Source: Nymphaea colorata (taxonomy: Eukaryota; Streptophyta; Magnoliopsida; Nymphaeales; Nymphaeaceae). Taken from it: a stretch of DNA of 64,000 bases. Shown piece by piece: positions 55,802-64,000 of the stretch (the stretch's first letter is position 1; each line of letters opens with the position of its first letter). The DNA is taken from the NCBI RefSeq assembly GCF_008831285.2, contig NC_045145.1, positions 10,230,802 to 10,294,801 on the forward strand. Reading direction: 5' to 3'. The translations under genes and the position numbers were made by a program. Below the pieces are notes generated by a model. It saw only the letters and a list, made by a program, of their open reading frames with translations, searched no databases and was not told the origin of the DNA.

Positions 55802-56763
55802 CCAAAATTTGTGGTTAGATACAAGATAGACGCTGGAGTAATCTTTACCTACCAGATCTTCCAGAAGTTGAAGGAGAACTTGATTTTCAGGAAAGATATC
55901 ATTGTCAACTATGTCCAGGATACCAGTGGACCCAGTAACTTCAATGCCAATTTTAGTACCAAAAGAAATATGTTTGTGCCCATTCTAGAGTAGGAGAATA
56001 TCTGGAGGCAGACCTACCCGACTTGAAGTTGAAGCCACTCATCTGCTGCACATTTTGTGATTAACCAAAGTCTATTAAGGGAGGCTTTTTTCCTTGTTGT
56101 TGCTATGAAAGAGTTTTCAAAAGTCTATAGAATTCTTCTAGTTTCCCTTGTAATTCTCATGCCCTATGTGCCACACATGAATCTATTCCTTGAAGTTCAT
56201 ATCCCCCAAAAGACAACTGAAACCAAGCTTCCAGCATTTGGAGAGCCAATCCTTCTTTAATATGCTATCAAACCACTTTATCAGCCTTCCCACCACGGTT
56301 TGGTTATACTTGTTACTCCTATGGAATCTAGCCAAGACATCATCCAAACAGCCTTAACTAGCTTACAAGTTAGGAAGATATGATTGACAATTTCTTCCTT
56401 AAGTTTGCATATGTAGCAGCGATTGGGAAGACTCAAACACCTCTGTTGGCTGCGACGAAAGAACCAAGAGTCTCGTCTTTTGGCTTTTTTGGTCCAAAGA
56501 CTCTTCCACTTAACATACTTCTTAGCCAATAGCTTGGACCACCATTTGGATTTGCTCCTAACTTGCAGGGCAAGATAAGCATGTCTAGTGAGGTTGATAT
56601 CTCCAGTTGCCTTTAGACCAGTGCCACCTTCTTGCACCGGTTTGAGTCCATAAAATATAATGAGGTTTATGAGACTTGGGTTGCTCACCCCAAAAATATG
56701 CTGACATGCACCTATTGAGAATAACAGTAATGCTCGGCGGGAGGTAAAAGACACTACTCCAAC
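55598..56763 (-). pseudogene. LINE 3' part: zinc-binding RT tail
   Basis: The minus strand downstream of the Gypsy F insertion site reads SSVFYLPPSITVILNRCMSA and YFWGEQP. It then reads the zf-RVT block CYICKLKEEIVNHIFLTCK with PWWEG. This is the C-terminal zinc-binding region of plant L1-type ORF2. A frameshift separates the two. From about 56280 down to 55598 only non-coding sequence is recognised, presumably 3' UTR; no poly(A) end was found and the junction with Copia E is abrupt. Confidence 0.8.
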
Positions 56764-57167
56764 TATCATGGGCTGACAACTTCAGTCAATGCGGCACGAC
56801 AAGCACCTTATGCCATCAGCCTTAAACAATCGAAAGGGGCACATAGATCATTTGAAAAGCAAAGTGCATAAAGAACACAAAGTGTGGATAAAGAAAACTC
56901 GCAATGTATTTATCTTGGAAAGCTTGTACATCATGAAGGAGGTAGGAAAGGAAAATAATCTCAACTTGATTACATAAGGTTAGCTAAAGCAGCTTACAAG
57001 ATTCCTGTTGACCACCAAAAACAACGAATCCATTACATACACCTGAGACCACATTGGAGAGTGCTTCATCGCAGGTGAATACTCAAGCATAAACCAAAGA
57101 CTCAACATAAACAAAGGAAGTACATAACAAAGCAAAGGACTATATAGACTCTAGACACAGGGAAACA
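56764..57167 (-). repeat. Gypsy F 3' LTR
   Basis: A 404-bp LTR; its minus-strand start is TGTTTCCCTGTGTCTAG, after purine-rich GAAGGGGTGAAGT. It aligns along its length with the copy at 60577. Confidence 0.88.
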
Positions 57168-57292
57168 AACTTCACCCCTTCAAATCATGCGCCATCCTCA
57201 GTGCCAGTTGATTTGTTGTAGGTTCTGACCTCCAGCGTGTAGCACTACTTGATGCGAAATGCATACTCCCAGGTTCAATTCTGCTTGTCTAT

Positions 57293-58501
57293 CTACTTCA
57301 CTTGGTACTTCTTCGGCTCACCTAGATAGTTTGTTTTGTGCTGAAGAATCTGCTCCATCTGCCGGTCTACTGCTCGCTTGATCGGCGGGGCACGCTGCAT
57401 GATCGGGTCTCGTTCTGGGATGCTCCTATCGGAGTCTTCATCATCAAAATAGAAGGACTTAAGGTTACAAACATGGAACACTGAATACACCTTAAAGTTT
57501 GGTGGTAGGTCTAGCTTGTACACTATCTTTTCGATCCTATTTAGCATTGTGAAGGGTCCCTCATACTTGCGGATTAATGCCTAGTGTCAACCACAGATGA
57601 TGGTTGTGCGGTCAGGGTAAAGCTTCACAAGGACTTGGTCCCCCACTCAAAATTCCATAGGACTTCGAGTTTGATCTGCAAATTTCTTTATCTTTTTGGT
57701 GGCCTTATGTAAGAATGCCTTGGCCAAGTCCGTCTGTTCCTACTAGTAATAGACAAACTGGTAGGCAAAGATAGGCCATTCCTTCTCTTGAGCAACAAGG
57801 GTATGCAGTATCAACAGTCGCTACTTGGTAGCTATCTTGTATGGACTATGGCAAGAAGACTCACTCTTCTATAAGTTATAGGAAAATTGGGCTACATCAA
57901 GCAATGTCACCCAATTCTTTTAATTTGTGCTAACATAGTGTCGAAGATAAGGTATTGATGTGTTTAGTTGGGTTGTCGATTTGCGGGTGGAAAGTTGTTG
58001 AGAATAGCAAGTATGAACCCAGCAAGCGAAATACTTTGTGCCAAAACATACCTGTGAAGCGGACATCACGATCAGTTTCAATGCTTTTCAACATGCCTTA
58101 GTGTTTCACTATGTGCTTCATAAACAACTCCATCGTTTTTTCCGTGAGACATTCCTTAGAGACTGAGATGAAGGTGACATTCTTGGAAAATCTATCGACA
58201 AGCACAAGGATGGAGCTGAAGCCATCAACTTTGAGCAAGCTGATGATGAAGTCCGTGGAGAGGCATTCTCATGGATGTCCTGGAATAGGAAAAGGCTCCA
58301 AGAGGCCGACAACTTTTGATTCGTCCTTTTGTTTTGCTGGAAAATTAAGCAAGTCTTCACATACACCTCAACATCATCCAGCATTTGTGTCCAGTAATAG
58401 CCACATTTAAGGAGCACCAATGTCTGCTCTTGGCCAGGATGGCCTGCCCACAAAGCGTCATGGCATTCCCTCATCTTCCCTGCATCAACAGTCGTGACCA
58501 A
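57293..58501 (-). pseudogene. Gypsy F integrase and C-terminal tail
   Basis: The zinc-binding region reads ECHDALWAGHPGQEQTLVLL and CLIFQQNKRTNQK, where the second Cys pair is altered (TCLIFQ for C..C). The core is unrecognisable apart from short pieces. The C-terminal domain reads YKLDLPPNFKVYSVFHVCNL, the family's PVFHVS.L block, followed by an acidic tail (DDEDSDRSIPERDP). It is broken by multiple stops between 58118 and 57550. Confidence 0.75.
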
Positions 58502-58821
58502 ATGCTTGGCCTTAGGGTCCTACTTCATGCCTTCTCGGATCCGCCTGAGAAGATCACCTTCAAGTTGTGCTTTAGGTGTCATTGTCTGAGTAGCTGCTAG
58601 CTCTGCCTTATGACTTAGCGCATCAGCTATGACAATAGTCCTTTTTGTCTTGTATTCTAGTGCAAAGTCAAATTCTGTAAGGAAATCCTACCATTGGGCC
58701 TGCTTCAGGGTCAACTTCTTTTGAGTCTGAAAGTAGCTTGCGACTACATTATCTGTTTTCACCACAAATTGAGCTCCCAACAACTAATGCCTCCATGTGC
58801 AAAGGCAGTGGATAATTGCTC

Positions 58822-59634
58822 TCATTTATTTTCATGCACAGAGTAGCGCCGCTCCATGTCTCTAAGCTTCCTACTTTTGTAGGCAGTCGAGTGACATTCC
58901 CGCATCAATACTCCACCAATGGCAAAATCTGAAGCATTAGTATGAACTTCAAACTTCTTGGTGTGGTCAGGTAACCTGAGCACTGGATCCTGCGTCAAGG
59001 CCCTCTTCAAGCAATCAAAGGCGTCTCCTGCAAGTTTTTCCCAAGCACAAGTTTGGTTCTTCTTCAATAAATAAGTGAGATGCGCAACTATCAAAGAATA
59101 CCCTTCAATGAATCGCCGATAGTAGTTCGCTAAGCCGATAATGGAACACAACTCCTGCACATTGGTTGGTGGTTTCTAGTCCTAAATAGCTCCTACCTTT
59201 TTCGTGTCCATCTGCAACTGACCATGTTCCTCAATATGACCAAGGAAGCTGATTTCTTGTTGTCTAAGTAAGCACTTCTCACGCTTCACATAAAGTTCAT
59301 TTTCCTTCAACACCTTGAACACTCTTAGTGGGTGTCCTATATGGTTTTCCATAGAACTGCTATACACCGCAATATCATCAAGATAGACCACCATGAATTT
59401 GTCTAAGTACGGGCAGAATATCTTATTCATCAAAGTTGAAAATGTTGCAGGGGCATTCATCAACCAAAATGGCATTACCAAAAACTCATAGGCACTATAG
59501 CAAGTGACGCATGTTGTCTTTGGCTCATTACCATCAACAATCCGAACTTGCCAATATCCTGATTGCACCATTGAAGGGCTTATATTCGAACTTGTGCTAT
59601 CTATTTGTGTCAATCCACCGCTCGATAGCCGCAA
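58822..59634 (-). pseudogene. Gypsy F reverse transcriptase and RNase H start
   Basis: RT starts late, at SGYWQVRIVDGNEPKT, so its first motifs are gone. The rest reads FLVMPFWLMNAPATFSTLMN (Trp for the usual Gly in PFGL), the catalytic VYLDDIAVYS, and KCLLRQQEISFLGHI. A stop at about 59182 separates this from IIGLANYYRRFIEGYS and the RNase H-like block VHTNASDFAIGGVL. There the usual catalytic TDAS is read as TNAS. Confidence 0.82.
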
Positions 59635-60527
59635 GAGAGCTGCTCAAATCCTGCAGGACTTGCCGACGAAGTTCTTTTTCCTGCCATGATTGTAAACCAT
59701 TAATGAAGTAGAAAAGTCTATCTTCATTTGACATACTTGTAATCTCTACCATCTTTCCCGAAGAGGCTTTTACATAGTCATCTATTGAACTTGTCTGTTT
59801 CAAATCCATGAGCTTTTGTTTGGTTGTGTACTCAATATTCTTGGGCAAAAAGAAGTCACACATATCTTGCTTAAATCCTTCCATGTCAATAACTCATAGG
59901 TCTTTCTCCATATCACTTTCCCTTTGATTCCACTAAAGCATGACATCGTCACCTAAGAACATTGTTGTCGTGGAAATCTCGTGTCATCATCGAAGATTCA
60001 GTTTACCCTGAGAAACTTCTCCACATGATAGAAGAAGTTCTCAAACTCTTTAACATCTCGACTTCCATTGTATCTCTTTGGTTCAAGGACTTTCAATCGA
60101 GGTGCCACATCAACACCTCCAGTTTCACAAGGAAGCAAACCAATTCTTCAATAACCTATTGCAAACCTTGAGGTCTTGTACCTCATCCTCCAAGGTGGCC
60201 ACAAGCCCCAGAGTGTCCTCCAAGGCAGAAACACGTGCCATAGCATCACTCCAACATGGAGTTCATTTGTTCCAAATTCTGACTTGTCCCAACATTGTAA
60301 TCCTCAAAACCCCTAGCTGCTTTTGACATCGAGTTGTTGAGCGATTCAACCACCGTCTCGACCGCAACTAGTCGAACATCCACTGGTGTGCTTGACATCG
60401 TAGCATCAGTTCCCTGCTTCCTTTGCAGATGAGTATGATGTCCACCTTCAGCTGATAAACCTGTTTGATCTCCTGCCATACTGCCAAGAATTGCAGCTAA
60501 CCATTGGCTACCTCTACACCGGCTCAA
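59597..60527 (-). pseudogene. Gypsy F gag
   Basis: An N-terminal piece (60527-60246) reads MAGDQTGLSAEGGHHT, then VRLVAVETVVESLNNSMSKA, probably a coiled coil. The retrotransposon-gag domain (59884-59597) reads YTTKQKLMDLKQTSSIDDYV and LFYFINGLQSWQEKELRRQV. The C-terminal zinc knuckle and the protease are missing: the sequence passes into RT at about 59600. Between the two pieces the frame is broken. Confidence 0.75.
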
Positions 60528-60576
60528 TTCACATCATCTCACCTTGCCAGATATGCGAACGAGGCTCTGATACCAG

Positions 60577-60982
60577 TAGTCATGGGTTGACAACTTCAGT
60601 CCATGCAGCACGGCAAGCACCTTATGCTATCAGCCTTAAACAATAGAAAGAGACACAAAGATCATTTAAAAAGCAAAGTGCATAAAGAACACAAAGTGTT
60701 AATAAAGAAAACTTACAATGTATTTTTCTTGAAAAGTTTGTACATCACGAGAGAGGTAAGAAAGGAGAATAATCTCAGCTTGCTTACATAGGGTTGGCCG
60801 AAGCCGCTTACAAGATTCTTGCTGACCACCCAAAACAATGAATCCCATTACATCCACTTGTGACTGGATTGGAGGGTGCTTCGTCGAAGATGAACCCTCA
60901 AGCATAAACCAAAAACTCAACATAAGCAAAGGAAGTACATAACAAAACAAAAGACTATACAGACTCTAGACACAGGGGAGCA
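60577..60982 (-). repeat. Gypsy F 5' LTR
   Basis: A 406-bp LTR; its minus-strand start is TGCTCCCCTGTGTCTAG. It ends one base before the PBS TGGTATCAGAGCC (60563-60575). Confidence 0.88.
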
Positions 60983-60987
60983 CCAAC

Positions 60988-63120
60988 AATCTACTACCTA
61001 ACTTAACACATGCTTGATCAAGCAAAGTTGTCTTGCATAAGAGAAGGCCCTTGTTTTCCACAATGCTAATTTATTGTTAACCTTATCAATCAAAGGCGAA
61101 CATATATCTATGTTTAGGTTCCCAATAAATAGGGGTATTCCCAAATAAGTGGTGGGAAGCTGGATGGATCACCAGCCTAGCTCCCTGTTCACCTCTGTCG
61201 TTTGACTAAGTCTACATTGAATAATATAATACCTGATTTATCTTCATTAGTCTTGAGCCTAGCAGCCATGGCAAAATCACTCACATCAAGACAAATTTCC
61301 TCATTCAATTTGCTAGCCAAGGAGGAGAAAGTAAGAACGTTGTTAGTGTAGGCAATGATGAGCAGGCAAGCACCCACTCAGTCCATATATGGCATCTTAA
61401 TGAGGCCAACAAAGTTCTTGAACTTAAGATGCCTCAAGAACATTTCCACGACAATGATAAATAAGTAAGGGGACAACAGGTCCCCTTGTCGAAGACCATG
61501 CTTAAGATCAAAATATTCACCTAGAGTGCTATTTATAGAGATGCAAGCTAAAGCCGTGGGAAAACAAGCTGAAAGCTATTGAATCCAAATATCACTGAAG
61601 CCCAAGACACAAAGGGAGGGTTTCAAGAAACTCCAACTTACTCAATCATAAGCCTTTGAGAGGTCAATTTTGAGGCAGCAGGAAGCATAGGCTTTCTTGT
61701 GTGAAGAATTTATCATTTCATGGGCCAACATGGCATTATCAAGAATTGCCTTTCTAGGGAGGAATGACGCTTGATTAACGTCAACGATGCTAGCCAGGCT
61801 ATCTTTCATTTTGTGAGCTAAAAACTTAGACATAAATTTATAAACAGAGTTGTACAATGCTATGGGCTTGAAGTCTTGAACTCTGGTTGCGTTCTCCTTC
61901 TTTGGGATCATGATTATCTGAGATCAGTTAATTTTTGTGACAATTCTACTTGTGACTAGAAAGGAGCTAGCCATTTCTGTGACCTCTCTACCCACCACAT
62001 CCCAAAAAGACTAATAGAAGGACATAGGGAAGCCGTCCGGACTTCCGGACCAGGTGCACTAGAAGGATCAGAAGAGAATACGATAGATTTCTTTTCTTCC
62101 ATGGAAACCTCCGCATCAAAATATCGTTAGTCTCATTAGGAACCTTCGGGCCATCGAGCGAGCCAGAAAGGAGCTATCCATTTCCCTCCTCTACCGCCAT
62201 CAGATTCATGAAATATTCTTCACAAATCTGACGAATGGTCACTAGTTCCATGGACATACCCTCACGGCCTTCCAATCTGGTGATAGCATATTTGGCCACT
62301 CTACTTTTCACTGTTGCATGGAAGAATGCAGTATTGCAGTCACCCTGAGCCATCCATTTATGACGAGCTTTTTGTCTCCAAGCACTCTCATCCTCCATAA
62401 CCATCGATTGGAACTCCTTCTAAGTGTAATGAGCCAATTGTTGGCACCCTAAGTGCCCTGCTCCACCTCTCTTTGGGCCATAGCTGACCGGAGACTAATC
62501 AATCTAGATTGAGGTGAACCCAAAGCTTTGTGCCAATGGAAGAGCTCCAACTGAAGAACTTCAAGATGATTAGTCAGGTAAATAGTCAGGCACCCATAGA
62601 GAGACATTTTTCACACCTGATATACTATCTGGTGACACTTAGGCCACTTGCTTCAATAATCAAAGTAGCAGAAAGAGCTGGTTCTGCAAGTAAGATTTTG
62701 GAGGAAAACAACATTAAGCAACATAGGGGAGTGACCAAAGGAACCAGTAGGAAAAACCTTTAGGGAGATTCTCTGAGCCCACTTCTCCCGCCAGCATTGA
62801 CTAATGAAACACCAATCCAATCTGTACCAAATTCTATTCTCTTCCAATCTGTTGTTGGTCTACGTGATCTGCTGCTCCGGATCCTCCATTTAGCTCAAAT
62901 CAACATTTGATCTAAAATTGTTACAATCTTTACAAGAGCCAGCATTTGGTACTCTGCCCTATTTGTCAAAGGAGCCCGTCATGGTGTTGAAGTCGCCCAT
63001 CAACACACATAGGAGAGCCAACTTCAAAACCAGCTCTCTTAATTGAAGCAAGACTACCCACCTAGCAGTCACCTCATTAGGCATGTAAATGCCACCCATA
63101 ATAAATCACTCCCAAGACTC
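60988..63120 (-). pseudogene. LINE ORF2: endonuclease and reverse transcriptase (5' part)
   Basis: Reading leftward, the endonuclease motif MGDFN is at about 62989-63000, then RLDWCFISQ.W and FGHSPMLL, where the catalytic SDH is changed to FGH. The linker KARHKWMAQGDCNTAFFHAT, typical of plant L1, is at about 62340. RT reads FKPIALYNSVYKFMSKFLA, NQASFLPRKAILDN and CLKIDLSKAYD; the FADD box is altered to YTNN near 61345. It ends IKHVLS..VVDCW, continuing across the Gypsy F site into SSVFYLPPS. Many stops are present. The 5' end of the LINE was not found. Confidence 0.85.
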
Positions 63121-63189
63121 TTTATCACAGCAAGAGAGTAAAATCCAAAATTTATGTACAGAGAATACCTGCACAACCATCCGGGTGAG

Positions 63190-63560
63190 ATCCAAAATCC
63201 TGGATACGAAATCCATAATCTATTGCTTGAGATCTGGAATCTAGTATCTAAAATCTAAAATCCAAAATCCAAGGTCTAGGATCCAAAGTTTGAAACCCAA
63301 AATCTGATATCCAAAATCCATTATCTAAAGTTCACCAAAAATCCAATATCCATGATTTGAAGTTTATGATTCAAGATTCGTATGTGAAATCTTATTCAAG
63401 ATCCAAAGTCTAAAATCTGAGTTCCCAAATCTAATACTTGGGATCCAAAATCCAATACTGATCCAAATCTAAGTAGGTGGACTTAGGTTAACGTCATGGT
63501 TTAGGTCAAGATAAAGTTTATGATTTGGATCCAATACTTGGAATTAAAATTCAAGATCCA
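63190..63560. repeat. Degenerate short-unit repeat (AATCCAAAATC type)
   Basis: About 370 bp of irregular 10-15 bp units such as CTAAAATCTAAAATCCAAAATC and GGATCCAAAATCCAA variants. The period is not constant. No reading frame is present. Confidence 0.7.
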
Positions 63561-64000
63561 ATGGGCTAGGGGTAGGCTCGCCATGGTTCAGTCTTGCCTA
63601 CACTGGGTTTGAACCTACTTGGTATGCATTTGATTGTAAATGTGTTTGGTCTTAGTCAATCCATATGCTATATGATAGATATTTCATTCATTTCATATAA
63701 ATGACTGTTTAAAGTCGTTTGACTGGACCTAGACTATGGGACTGCGTCTATGAGTAGTACGCATTAAGACTGGTCTGAGCTTAAACTTAGAGAACTGAGC
63801 TAGGTTCGGACTCCATGCCTACATCGCCTAGGGTTTTCAAAATCATTTAAAGAAGTTGACTTCTAAAACTATTTTGGAAAACTCTTATTTTGAAATGGTT
63901 CTTGCATGAGGACCAAATTAGATTCACGTTTTCACATACTTGGGCTAATGCACATGGGGTATGCTATTAGCCTGACCTAATCTGGTTTCAGACAAGAATG
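63561..64000. other. Unassigned right end of window
   Basis: No gene, LTR or recognisable repeat is seen in the last 440 bp. Confidence 0.4.

Larger units (their letters stand above)
56764..60982 (-). mobile_element. Ty3/Gypsy element F (inserted in LINE)
   Basis: A minus-strand Gypsy element. The 5' LTR is 60577-60982, the PBS 60563-60575, internal gag-pol remnants follow, and the 3' LTR is 56764-57167. It has a perfect 5-bp duplication CCAAC at 56759-56763 and 60983-60987. The LTRs begin TG but end TA. Removing F and one duplication copy rejoins the LINE frame. At about 4.2 kb it is shorter than a full Gypsy element, because gag is joined directly to RT. Confidence 0.9.

Noticed and set aside
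1-64000. CRISPR arrays, rRNA or tRNA genes, bacterial operons
   Set aside because: None seen. The spaced repeats are LTRs, TIR arrays or satellites, and TGGTATCAGAGC motifs are retrotransposon primer sites, not tRNA genes.

Overview
This window is eukaryotic nuclear DNA from a seed plant, most likely a flowering plant with a repeat-rich genome. The evidence is spliced exons with GT/AG borders, plant-type Copia, Ty3/Gypsy, LINE, TRIM, PIF/Harbinger and hAT-like elements, and no bacterial gene organisation. The single host gene I can support is the 5' half of APC2, the cullin-like scaffold subunit of the anaphase-promoting complex, on the minus strand. Six coding exons join in frame: 38222-37995, 34612-34538, 32373-32151, 23789-23500, 23376-23305 and 8492-8254. 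They encode about 376 N-terminal residues, and the rest of the gene lies left of the window. An E2F-type site (TTTCGCGCC) lies about 105 bp upstream of the start codon.

The introns are stretched by nested transposons. Intron 6 (>8.2 kb, running off the left edge) holds minus-strand Copia D, into which plus-strand Copia A (1787-7372, TSD GCAGA) inserted; A in turn holds a 458-bp TRIM (5385-5842, TSD CATAT). Intron 5 (14.8 kb) holds Copia C (9469-20206), with Copia B (9525-14891, TSD ATCTT) inside its 5' LTR, then hAT-like element T1 and the 3' end of another Copia (H), itself split by a 529-bp LTR-like insert. Intron 3 (8.4 kb) holds Ty3/Gypsy G (25271-30306) and Copia gag remnant I, which is split by hAT-like element T3. 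Intron 2 has a Copia RNase H scrap. Intron 1 has hAT-like element T2.

Upstream of APC2 (38.5-50.3 kb) lie two abutting PIF/Harbinger elements of one family, P1 and P2. Each carries a Myb/SANT-like gene and a DDE transposase gene, both decayed. Beyond them is Copia E (51085-55597), with a long uninterrupted gag-pol frame but no 3' end. Then comes a minus-strand L1-type LINE split by minus-strand Ty3/Gypsy F (56764-60982, TSD CCAAC). The last kilobase contains a degenerate short-unit repeat.

Insertion order can be read from the nesting, and several insertions are confirmed because removing them rejoins an interrupted reading frame. I see no wholly new gene system. The most notable points are the TRIM inside a Copia RT domain, the hAT-like GGTACGGG family with 8-bp duplications, an in-frame gag deletion in Copia D, the abutting PIF pair next to the APC2 promoter, and a telobox-ended hairpin conserved in the C/D LTRs.
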